A stretch of DNA of 41,601 nt from Prevotella sp. (GTDB lineage Bacteria; Bacteroidota; Bacteroidia; Bacteroidales; Dysgonomonadaceae): positions 1 through 41,601 of the forward strand of contig JAISSD010000183.1 of NCBI GenBank assembly GCA_031273295.1, given 5' to 3'. The translations under genes were made by a program, and so were the position numbers. Numbering within the stretch: the stretch's first letter is position 1; the number at the start of each line of letters is the position of its first letter. This document shows, one piece after another, positions 17,643-26,118 of this stretch. The notes under the pieces were generated by a model. The model saw only the letters and a list, made by a program, of their open reading frames with translations, ran no database searches and was not told the origin of the DNA.

Positions 17643-18200
17643 ACTTTTCATTTTTCCGTCGTCAAGGGTACGTTCTACCCTGCTGTCTTCCCCACCGGGA
17701 TTTCCCTGCACTCCGTTTCGTCGATTTCCGGTTTTGCTCCTCAAACCAACGGATTGCAAACGCCTTCAATATCGACCTCCGGATTTCGAATCCGGAAAGG
17801 CGGGAGCGTTGTTATTCTTTTCGCTTCTTTGCTTTTCATTTTTTCCGTCATCATAGACTTGTTCTACCCTGTTATCTTCCCCACCGGGATTTCCCTGCAC
17901 TCCGTTTCGTCAATTTCCGGTTTTGCTCCTAAACCAACGGATTGCAAATGCCTTCAATATCAACCTCCGGATTACGGATCCGAAAGGGTGGGAGCGTCGT
18001 TATTCTTTTCGCTTTTTCACTTTTCATTTTTATCGTCATCATAGACTCGTTCTACCCTGTTATCTTCCCCCACCGGGATTTTCCTGTACTCCGTTTCGTC
18101 GATTTCCGGTTCCGCTCCTAAAACAAACGGATCAAATCCTTCAATATCGACCTCCGGATTCCGAATCCGGAAAGGTGGGCAGGAGTCTTGATCTCTCCCG
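17643..18200. repeat. Three tandem direct repeats of about 189 bp
   Basis: Anchor GTTCTACCCTG at 17672, 17861, 18049 (spacing 189 and 188); shared CACCGGGATTT.CCTG.ACTCCGTTTCGTC.ATTTCCGGTT. Confidence 0.92.
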
Positions 18201-18329
18201 ATTAAAACCATGCGGATTATCTCAACCCACATGGTTTCGACAAACTTTACAAAACTACACTTCGTGAAACTCCCTTCACGACTCTCCTGGTTCCACTCCC
18301 TTTTTACCGGGGAGAGGAGGGAGAGGCTG

Positions 18330-19868
18330 TTACTTCTTTAAGTCTTTTAAGTCTTCATTTTTTTTCTTGTCATCGAACAACACTTTGATATAAGCCGCTA
18401 CGCGCAGTTTAGGAAAAAAATTCCTGTACATGTACCGGTACGGCTCTCCGCCTGCCAGCTTCATCAATTCGCCTCTGCGTCCCATATTCCGACGGCTGTC
18501 CCAGATAGGCGTATTGTCGATAATGTCGAGTACCCGGTCGCGGTAAGGCATTGAAGAGGCGGCTACCAGCGTCCGCAATTCCCTGTAATTCAGTTCGCCG
18601 TTGTAAGTGATGAACCGGATATCCCCGAAACGTGTCCGCTTGGAGATATACTCTTTAAGAGCTTTTGCGCGACGATCGGCCAGGGTCTTGTTTATGGCCG
18701 CACTTCCTTCCGGCGAGGCGTAACCGGCTATGAAAACCGCTGTTACCCGGCTGTCCGACGAAGCTTCGATATCCCGGATGGAACGGATGATCTTTTCCAG
18801 TTCTTCGTAGTTGTCCGCGAAATCCGGATTAACCCTGAAACTGCCTTGCGGGAATCTGATGTCCAGGGAATTTTTACCGGTATTGGTATCGGCGAGCAAC
18901 AAGTGTTCGGAATTGCTTTCCAGTATATGTTCGAGGGCGTTCGCAGACAATTTGACAACATACGGATGGGTTTCAGCCAGTTTATCTCCGGTGGTTACCG
19001 CCGGCTCTTCAGCAGGCTTGTCTTTGTCTTTCGCGGCGGCCTGGTTTTCGGCGAGTTTGTCTCCGGATGCGGCCCGGTTTTCGAAAGAATCTACAATCGC
19101 TTTCTCTATGGCGTTTTCCTTGCCTGTTACGGCGGGTTCATTTTCAGCTTCGGGCTGTCGTGCCGCCAACTCAGGCTTTGTAATTTCAGGAAGAAGATCA
19201 TCCGGTGTGACGCTCCGCACCGGTTTGGCGGTTTGTCCTATTCGGTAGGCTATGCTTATTCCCGCCCGTGTAGGCCCGAAATATTGCACGGTTTCTTCGC
19301 TGACCTGTTTTCCGCAGTTTCCGCACAGGTATTTACCGTGGCTCAGATGAGCATAACCGGCTCCGATATTGAACTCCAGACCCCAGCGATTGCCGAGTGC
19401 GAGGTGGTAGCCGTAGCTTATTCCCGCGCCGTATGCAGAACCGTCGTAACGGTATTCTTTTTTGAACAGCAAAGGGACGTCTATTCCTCCGACATTGTAA
19501 CGCGAATAAAGACCGTGCAAGCCCGCGAAATGCCCGTTGAATGCCTCCTTGAGCCAGTAGCGGTATTCTCCTTGCAACATGTAATGCTTTATTTTCCGGC
19601 TATCGTCGAATGTCCATGGGTTGTATCCTGCGCTGAGGGCGAGGCTCATGCGTTTTCCAGTCCTGTATTCCAGTCCCAGATTGGGCGTTGCCGTAGCGCC
19701 GTACAGCAGGTTTGTTTTGATCGCCAAACGAGGAAGTCTGCTACTGTCGGAATTCTGTTGTACCGTAGCCTTGCTTCCCACTGCTGCCAGCAACAGCACT
19801 GCAAGCGTCATATTCTTTATACGGGAGTTTTTCTGTCCGATCCTTTTCCGTGTTTTATTTTGTTCCAC
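18330..19868 (-). CDS. DUF3575 + OmpA-like protein associated with fimbrial loci
   Basis: 512 aa; LAIKTNLLYGATATPNLGLEYRTGKRMSLALSAGYNPW (DUF3575) and OmpA-like VFIAGYASPEGS...LADRRAKALKEYI. Confidence 0.85.
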   Translation of the reverse strand: MEQNKTRKRIGQKNSRIKNMTLAVLLLAAVGSKATVQQNSDSSRLPRLAIKTNLLYGATATPNLGLEYRTGKRMSLALSAGYNPWTFDDSRKIKHYMLQGEYRYWLKEAFNGHFAGLHGLYSRYNVGGIDVPLLFKKEYRYDGSAYGAGISYGYHLALGNRWGLEFNIGAGYAHLSHGKYLCGNCGKQVSEETVQYFGPTRAGISIAYRIGQTAKPVRSVTPDDLLPEITKPELAARQPEAENEPAVTGKENAIEKAIVDSFENRAASGDKLAENQAAAKDKDKPAEEPAVTTGDKLAETHPYVVKLSANALEHILESNSEHLLLADTNTGKNSLDIRFPQGSFRVNPDFADNYEELEKIIRSIRDIEASSDSRVTAVFIAGYASPEGSAAINKTLADRRAKALKEYISKRTRFGDIRFITYNGELNYRELRTLVAASSMPYRDRVLDIIDNTPIWDSRRNMGRRGELMKLAGGEPYRYMYRNFFPKLRVAAYIKVLFDDKKKNEDLKDLKK

Positions 19869-19944
19869 TGTTTTGTGTCGTTATATTTATATATATTTTT
19901 GTCTTCATTTTATATTTATCCATTCTCCAGGTCTTTTTCGTCCG

Positions 19945-20343
19945 CTATATGAATTGCAGGCTGTATTCTTGCCGTCCGTCCGTGCCGTTTGCCAAAGCCT
20001 TGTCCATCCACGGCAGATATGGCAGGCGGAGACTGTAACGGCAATGGAGCGAACCGATATCCGGTGCAGGAGCCTCAAACACCTTGTATATTCCGTAATC
20101 TTTCAGGATCGCCTCCCTCTTCCAAAAACCGGCCATCGACCGGAAGCCCCGGTTGCGCCTGCGTCCGTTTATCATCACTGCCGGCAACTCCATCCGGCGA
20201 TCCTCCGTCGCCAGAACAGGAACCAGCCTGCGGGATTCGTCCCGCCCGAATGTTCCACACAATATGTCCATGTCCATCCGCACCTGTAAAAACCGCCCGC
20301 CCCTTCGCGACAGGCTCTTCCGTTTTATGAATATTTCGCACAT
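19945..20343 (-). CDS. Short DUF3868-like protein lacking a signal peptide and a C-terminal domain
   Basis: 132 aa; VRMDMDILCG...RRLVPVLATEDRRMELPAVMINGRRRNRGF...YSLRLPYLPWMDKA resembles DUF3868; in-frame TGA nine codons upstream excludes an N-terminal extension. Confidence 0.6.
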   Translation of the reverse strand: MCEIFIKRKSLSRRGGRFLQVRMDMDILCGTFGRDESRRLVPVLATEDRRMELPAVMINGRRRNRGFRSMAGFWKREAILKDYGIYKVFEAPAPDIGSLHCRYSLRLPYLPWMDKALANGTDGRQEYSLQFI

Positions 20344-20444
20344 AATTATCTTTCTTATGTTATATATTCAAAAAAAATGTTACTTTCGCATGGCCTGTAT
20401 GCCTTAAATGCTTGCACGCCGGTAAAATTGAAACAATCCCCTTC

Positions 20445-20472
20445 ATTTTCCGTCACTTACCCGTTGACGGAA
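20445..20472. repeat. Left copy (IR-L) of 28-bp perfect inverted repeat, candidate recombinase crossover site
   Basis: ATTTTCCGTCACTTACCCGTTGACGGAA; exact reverse complement of 21687-21714; internal dyad TTCCGTCA-N9-TGACGGAA. Confidence 0.95.
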
Positions 20473-20543
20473 CACAAATTGCACTGACAACAACATAATG
20501 TATTTCAACGGTACAAGGCACAAAAAACCGGGGGTATATTTTT

Positions 20544-20675
20544 TGTAAAACATTTTGTAAAACATTTGCCTCCTGAAAAAAGAGGAAAAGGGCCTTCCAA
20601 GCCTTTGTGCAAAAGGCTTTCGGCATATCCGGTACAGGCCCGGCGGAAGCGAATTTGTAAAACATTTGTAAAACA
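20544..20675. promoter_or_regulatory. Four TGTAAAACA direct repeats in two pairs upstream of araC
   Basis: TGTAAAACA at 20544-20552, 20556-20564, 20656-20664, 20667-20675 (12- and 11-bp spacing, pairs about 112 bp apart). Confidence 0.75.
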
Positions 20676-20704
20676 TTTTATAAACTACTTAATATCTGAT
20701 AGTT

Positions 20705-21574
20705 ATGAGCGATTTGCAGCGCACGGGAATTCTGAATTGCCCGAACGCGGATACGGGGCCGCAGGCCACGATCGAACTGGTACGTTCGGACAGGGGACCG
20801 TACATGGACGGAGTCTCCTTTGGCGACGAACTGATATTTGTTTTGAAGGGGCGGGTACGCCTGTCTTTCGCGGGCTATGCCAGCACCGCAATTGAAGAAA
20901 ACAACTTTGTATTCCTTCCCGCGGATTGCCGGTACCGGGCCGGATTCCGGGCCAACAGCCTCATGCTGGTCATGCGTCCGTGCGAGAAAATACAGTTCTG
21001 TGATTGCCTGCGCGGGGAAGACCTGGCGACCTGTTTCAGCACCGAGGAGCAGGAGGATCCAATTGATACCGGACACATGTCGATACTGGAAATAAAGCCA
21101 CAGATACGGTCGTACCTGGATCTGCTGCGTGAATGCATCGAACAGGGGATGTGCTGCAAGCTGTACTACCGCAACAAGATCAGGGAGCTGTTTTTTCTGT
21201 TGAGGGCGTTTTATTCCCGGCAAGAGCTGGCCCGCTTCTTCCACAGGTCGCTTAGCCCGGACACCGCTTTTTCCACCTATGTTATCCACAACAGCCACAA
21301 GCACAAATCTGTAGCGGATCTGGCCGGTGCGATGAACTATACTGTTTCAGGCTTCGAAAAGCACTTCAAGCGCGTGTTCGGAGTGGCGCCATACAAGTGG
21401 ATGCTGGGGCAGAAGGCAGAAAGGATCTACCACGAGATCTGTTTCGGAGAGCGCAATTTCAAGCAGATAAGCGACGACTTCGGGTTTGCCACCGTCTCGC
21501 ATTTTGTGGCCTTTGTCAGGGGCAAACTGGGAGATACGCCCGGGAATATCAGGCGCTTCGGATTCAAGGCGTAA
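20705..21574 (+). CDS. AraC-family transcriptional regulator
   Basis: 289 aa; N-terminal cupin-like region; C-terminal HTH_18 pattern KSVADLAGAMNYTVSGFEKHFKRVFGVAPYKWMLGQKAERIYHEI...KQISDDFGFATVSHFVAFVRGKLGDTPGNIRR. Confidence 0.93.
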   Translation: MSDLQRTGILNCPNADTGPQATIELVRSDRGPYMDGVSFGDELIFVLKGRVRLSFAGYASTAIEENNFVFLPADCRYRAGFRANSLMLVMRPCEKIQFCDCLRGEDLATCFSTEEQEDPIDTGHMSILEIKPQIRSYLDLLRECIEQGMCCKLYYRNKIRELFFLLRAFYSRQELARFFHRSLSPDTAFSTYVIHNSHKHKSVADLAGAMNYTVSGFEKHFKRVFGVAPYKWMLGQKAERIYHEICFGERNFKQISDDFGFATVSHFVAFVRGKLGDTPGNIRRFGFKA

Positions 21575-21660
21575 ATTTGATATAAAAAGGCGTAAATTGG
21601 TAACGGATATTCCAAAAAAAATCCTGTATTTTGCAGCGTTGTTTCGAGAGCGAAAACATG

Positions 21661-21686
21661 AAAAAACAAGGCGGCTTGATCGCCTT
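21661..21686 (-). terminator. Intrinsic terminator on minus strand just inside IR-R
   Basis: Minus strand AAGGCG-ATCAAGC-CGCCTT-GTTTTTT (arms 21686-21681 and 21673-21668; T run 21666-21661). On the plus strand the same hairpin is followed only by TTTT. Confidence 0.6.
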
Positions 21687-21714
21687 TTCCGTCAACGGGT
21701 AAGTGACGGAAAAT
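21687..21714. repeat. Right copy (IR-R) of 28-bp perfect inverted repeat
   Basis: TTCCGTCAACGGGTAAGTGACGGAAAAT; exact reverse complement of 20445-20472. Confidence 0.95.
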
Positions 21715-21735
21715 ATTCTAGACATCAACAAATTA

Positions 21736-21766
21736 CAAAGATAGCAATCCAAACTTGATAAATCAA
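21736..21766 (-). promoter_or_regulatory. Bacteroidales consensus promoter pointing into the araC inverted-repeat segment
   Basis: Minus strand TTG-N20-TATCTTTG (-33 21766-21764; -7 21743-21736), located 22 bp outside IR-R. Confidence 0.75.
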
Positions 21767-22534
21767 CATCTCCGGATGGTTTTAACATTTTGCCCGTTCA
21801 GGGCCGGCAGGCAAAACAGCCTTTTATCCCGCTGCTGTCCCCGAAATTCACTACTACAGCCGCCGGATAATCCGGGTTAATTTTTTATATTTTTTAGAAT
21901 TCAATTGCAGGCGCATGAAGCCCGGCAGGAGATAATAATTTTCCGGTCCGGTAAAATCCAGTCTTTTTTTTGCAATCCGGAAGCGAAACTGCCCGAATGA
22001 TTAAATGCATTGATTTACAGATATTTATTCCGGTTCTGTTTTGATGCTTAATGCAGATTGAAATCGTAAACTGCATGTTATCAGTGAATTATAAAATCAA
22101 CAATCAAATATGGTTAATCTTTCTTAATACGTCCTGTTGATTATTTGGCGTTTATGTAAAGCGCCTGAATATTTACGAATTTTTTAACCGCAAAGTACGC
22201 AAAGAAGGCGCAAAGAACGCAGAGCATTCATTCTACAAAATTACCTGCTTTTTTTATATTGCAGATACAAGGTACGGACTATCCCTGTTTCGACCCCGGA
22301 TATCCATGCTTTGGTGGTAGCCATTGCATGGAACTTGAAGAAAATGACGGGAAAACCGGGAGAAAAGTTGGCATTTCAGTCCCCTTTCTAAAATTTTTTA
22401 TGCATCTTTGACGGGATTTTGTTGCATTTGAAACTCGAATCTGCGGAGCGACCAATACAAGATATATGAAATGTGTGCAGGTCGGCAATCTCTTGTTTTT
22501 TGTATCCGGAGTTGGATAAATTGATATAAAAACC

Positions 22535-22630
22535 ATGAAACGGGCATGCAAAACTTGCGTCAAAGAGTATGAAACAACGTTCGGCGGCGCCAATATGTTT
22601 TGCGAGTTCCTTGCGACCGCTAAAAAATAA
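22535..22630 (+). CDS. Small Cys-containing ORF MKRACKTCVKEYETTFGGANMFCEFLATAKK
   Basis: 31 codons, stop 11 nt upstream of next ATG (22642); N-terminal 12 aa and flanking DNA match elements at 4261-4439. Confidence 0.5.
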   Translation: MKRACKTCVKEYETTFGGANMFCEFLATAKK

Positions 22631-22641
22631 ATTATAGACAC

Positions 22642-23964
22642 ATGAAAATTCGATTGTCGGTCATCCATGTTTTAAGTTTATGCTTTATATTGACAATACA
22701 GGCGCAAACACCCGATGAGAAAATAGAAGGTTTGATAAACCGAACTGATTATTTCGAATTGAACAGACAGTATGCTTTACTGAAAGACAGCGTACGTCCA
22801 GCCATAGGATCTCTCGCAAAATGTCTTCTCGACGATGCGTTCAACAACCCTGAAGAAGCATGTAAATCAATTGAATATCTGTGTCGGAATCATCAAGAGA
22901 TCGGATTCGACAATCTACTGAATATGATTGCGCTTTGGGGGCAAAATCTCATTAAACTGGGGAAATATGGCGATGCTGCCGATCTATTGAGCGCTCAACT
23001 TAACAGTACGGAGGTACAGACCTGTGCCGGCGCTCAGGTCAAGAGCAATTTGGAATATCTGAATCGGCGGGCCGCTATTCTAAGGAGTTGTCCCAAAAGC
23101 GAGATTGTAAGACCTGACAAGGATTGCACTGTGTCCATGATCAGGAATAACCCTGATCGGGACAAACGAAATCTTCTTTCCAAAATCAATGTGAAAATAA
23201 ACGGGAAGCAGGTTGAATTCATTTTTGATACGGGCGCCGACGCTCCCTTGTTCATTTCAGAAGAATTTGCAAAAGAGCATGGTTTTAAAATCATGGGAGA
23301 TTCCATACTCACTTCCGGCGTTGTAGCCAGAGAGTACACAAAAACGGGCTTTATCGATAGCATGGAGATCGGCGATATTGTTTGTCGCAACCTTTGGGCC
23401 ATAGTGTCGCCGCGAGCCGAAATCACCTATGGAGATAGTGTGATAGCCCGTATTGATGCAGTGCTGGGCAGATATTTTATGGATGCAATAGGCGAAATTC
23501 ATATCATTCCGTCCAAAAACGAAATTGTTTTTCCTGCACACGGATCACCGGCCCCTAAAGATGGCGGCAACCTCGTGTTGATAGGAGGACAGCCCTATGT
23601 GGAAGCATTCTCAAATGGCGAAAGACTATTGTTCCATTTCGATACCGGAGGAGGTCGCAGCTTGAATTCAACCTATTACCGCAAACACAAAGAAGAAATA
23701 GATACGACTTGCGTGAAAGTTTCTGCCGGTATCGGCGGCTTTGGCGGAGCAAGGCGTATACCTGCATACAGACTGGCTGAATTACCTTTGACCATTGCAG
23801 GGACGGATTGTACAATGAGTGAAATGAACGTTTTTACAGAAGATATACTGGTTGGCGGCGTCGGCGACGGCAGTTTAGGTATGGATTTTGTAGAAATGTT
23901 TGACAAAGTCGTATTCAATTTCCGCAAGATGTTTGTAACCTGTGAAAGTAAAAAGACAGAATAG
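22642..23964 (+). CDS. Retropepsin-like aspartyl protease with two D-T-G motifs, signal peptide
   Basis: 440 aa; VNVKINGKQVEFIFDTGADAPLFIS..., LLFHFDTGGGRSLNS; N-terminal signal. Confidence 0.82.
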   Translation: MKIRLSVIHVLSLCFILTIQAQTPDEKIEGLINRTDYFELNRQYALLKDSVRPAIGSLAKCLLDDAFNNPEEACKSIEYLCRNHQEIGFDNLLNMIALWGQNLIKLGKYGDAADLLSAQLNSTEVQTCAGAQVKSNLEYLNRRAAILRSCPKSEIVRPDKDCTVSMIRNNPDRDKRNLLSKINVKINGKQVEFIFDTGADAPLFISEEFAKEHGFKIMGDSILTSGVVAREYTKTGFIDSMEIGDIVCRNLWAIVSPRAEITYGDSVIARIDAVLGRYFMDAIGEIHIIPSKNEIVFPAHGSPAPKDGGNLVLIGGQPYVEAFSNGERLLFHFDTGGGRSLNSTYYRKHKEEIDTTCVKVSAGIGGFGGARRIPAYRLAELPLTIAGTDCTMSEMNVFTEDILVGGVGDGSLGMDFVEMFDKVVFNFRKMFVTCESKKTE

Positions 23965-24182
23965 AAAACATTTGTAGCCTGTTTGGGATCCGTTTAAATT
24001 TTTCAGCTTGAACATCATCGCTATACGTCTTTACAAGCCGGTTTGCCTGCTCAAAGTATCTGTCCTCACAGGCAAAATTATTCCCGACTTAATATATAAA
24101 TGCTATTTGTTTTATATATTTGCCTGTTTATTATACGGCAGGGCTATTTTTGAGGAAAATTATTATAAGTGAACAAAACGAT

Positions 24183-26108
24183 ATGTCGATATTGGAGAAG
24201 ATAAATTACCCGTCGGATATGAAAAGCCTGAACATGGAAGATATGGAAACCCTTTGTTCGGATTTGAGGGCTTTTATCATCGATCAGCTGAGTAATAATC
24301 CGGGGCACTTTGGCTCCAGCCTTGGTACTGTGGAGCTTACCGTCGCCCTTCATTATGTATATAACACCCCGTACGACCGTATCGTCTGGGATGTGGGACA
24401 TCAGGCTTACAGCCACAAAATACTAACCGGAAGAAAGGATAAGTTCCATACCAATCGTCAGTATGGAGGCTTGTCGGGTTTCCCCAATCCGAATGAAAGC
24501 GAATACGACGCTTTTATAGCTGGCCATGCGTCCAACTCCATTTCGGCGGCATTGGGTATGGCCGTAGCTTCTGCGTTGAAGCATGAAGACAGGCATGTGG
24601 TAGCCGTTATCGGCGACGGCGCCATGACCGGAGGATTGGCATTCGAGGCGTTGAACAACGCAAATTCACAGCCTAACGATATACTTATTATCCTGAACGA
24701 TAATGATATGGCTATCGACGACAATGTCGGCGGAATAAGGGATTATCTGGTGAAAATGACAACGTCGCCTGCATACAACCGTGTGAGGAACGGCGTTTAC
24801 CAAAAGTTCAAGAAAGGAAACCTTATTACGGAGAAAGGGAAAAACTTTATTCTCCGTTTCAATAACAGCCTCAAATCTTTATTGACCAAGCAACAGAACC
24901 TGTTCGAAGGATTTAATATCCGTTATTTCGGCCCTGTAGACGGGCACGATTTGCGTGGATTGATACGCGTTTTACAGAATATAAAAGGCCTGAAAGGGCC
25001 TAAAATGCTCCACATCCACACGGTGAAGGGTAAAGGCTTCAAACAGGCCGAGGCATCGGCCACAATATGGCATGCTCCCGGCAAATTCGACAAGGAGACC
25101 GGCGAACGGATCGTGGTGAAATCCAAAGACCAGCCGCAATTGTTTCAGGACGTCTTTGGGCATACGCTTGTGGAGCTGGCGCAGAAGGATGAGAAAATTG
25201 CAGGCATTACCCCGGCCATGCCAACCGGCTCGTCCATGACATACATGATGAAAGAATTTCCCGACAGGGCTTTTGACGTCGGTATTGCCGAAGCGCATGC
25301 CGTGACATATTCGGCAGGATTGGCAAAGGAGGGGCTTATACCTTTTTGCAACATATATTCATCTTTTATGCAACGGGCTTACGATCAGGTTATACACGAC
25401 GTGGCTTTGCAAAACCTGCATGTGGTAATGTGTCTCGACAGGGCCGGACTGGTAGGCGAAGACGGGCCTACCCATCATGGGGCGTTCGACCTTGCCTATA
25501 TGCGCTGTGTTCCCAATCTCGTAATCGCTTCGCCATACAATGAACATTATCTTCGTCATCTGATGTTTACGGCAGTTTATGGTTATGACAGGCCATTTGT
25601 CATCCGTTACCCCAGAGGACAGGGCGTATTGCGCGACTGGGAATGTAAAATGGAGAAACTGGAAATAGGAAAAGGTCGAAAATTAAAAGACGGGAAAGAT
25701 TTGGCCGTGCTTACAATAGGCCCTGTCGGATACGCCGCCGGAGAGGCCATAGCCGTGATGGAAAGCGAAGGCTATTCGATCGCGCATTACGATATGATAT
25801 TCCTGAAACCGATTGATGAAGGTTTACTGAAAGAAGTCGCGGAAAACCACGATAATGTGATGACTGTTGAAAATGGCGTGGTAAATGGCGGATTGGGCAG
25901 CGCCGTACTTGAATATTTTTCGGAGAATAATTATAATAATATAAATGTTACCCGTGCCGGATTGCCTGACGGGTTTGTCACGCATGGTTCCATAAAAGAA
26001 TTGAACAAGCTGTGTGAAATAGATGTGCCGGGCCTGGTTAAACGTATGCGGAAGGCGCTGGTTCGACAGAATGCGACGCTGCGGCAACATGAAAAAACAT
26101 ATAAATAG
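24183..26108 (+). CDS. dxs: 1-deoxy-D-xylulose-5-phosphate synthase
   Basis: Start at internal ATG 24183 ([16 protein letters not shown]); [46 protein letters not shown]. Confidence 0.97.
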   Translation: MSILEKINYPSDMKSLNMEDMETLCSDLRAFIIDQLSNNPGHFGSSLGTVELTVALHYVYNTPYDRIVWDVGHQAYSHKILTGRKDKFHTNRQYGGLSGFPNPNESEYDAFIAGHASNSISAALGMAVASALKHEDRHVVAVIGDGAMTGGLAFEALNNANSQPNDILIILNDNDMAIDDNVGGIRDYLVKMTTSPAYNRVRNGVYQKFKKGNLITEKGKNFILRFNNSLKSLLTKQQNLFEGFNIRYFGPVDGHDLRGLIRVLQNIKGLKGPKMLHIHTVKGKGFKQAEASATIWHAPGKFDKETGERIVVKSKDQPQLFQDVFGHTLVELAQKDEKIAGITPAMPTGSSMTYMMKEFPDRAFDVGIAEAHAVTYSAGLAKEGLIPFCNIYSSFMQRAYDQVIHDVALQNLHVVMCLDRAGLVGEDGPTHHGAFDLAYMRCVPNLVIASPYNEHYLRHLMFTAVYGYDRPFVIRYPRGQGVLRDWECKMEKLEIGKGRKLKDGKDLAVLTIGPVGYAAGEAIAVMESEGYSIAHYDMIFLKPIDEGLLKEVAENHDNVMTVENGVVNGGLGSAVLEYFSENNYNNINVTRAGLPDGFVTHGSIKELNKLCEIDVPGLVKRMRKALVRQNATLRQHEKTYK

Positions 26109-26118
26109 ACAGGTTTAG

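Noticed and set aside
17354-18267. Plus-strand ORFs FPTGISLHSVSSISGFAP...
   Set aside because: Translate the ~189-bp tandem repeat; opposite to the operon strand, no start context, best explained as repeat artefact.
20381-20388. TACTTTCG as a strong promoter for araC in the present orientation
   Set aside because: Only a partial match (TAnnTTTG expected) and no -33 box at proper spacing; kept as weak possibility only.
20443-20676. Minus-strand ORF MFYKCFTNSLPPG... across IR-L
   Set aside because: Driven by the TGTAAAACA repeats and IR sequence; no protein-like conservation cues.
21658-21702. Mini-ORF MKKQGGLIAFSVNG* ending inside IR-R
   Set aside because: Sits on the hairpin/terminator, stop lies in the recombination core in either orientation, no supporting features.
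20445-21714. 28-bp repeats as terminal inverted repeats of an IS or MITE carrying araC
   Set aside because: No transposase in the segment, no visible target-site duplication, and each repeat has an internal dyad with asymmetric core, which fits site-specific recombination better. Not fully excluded.
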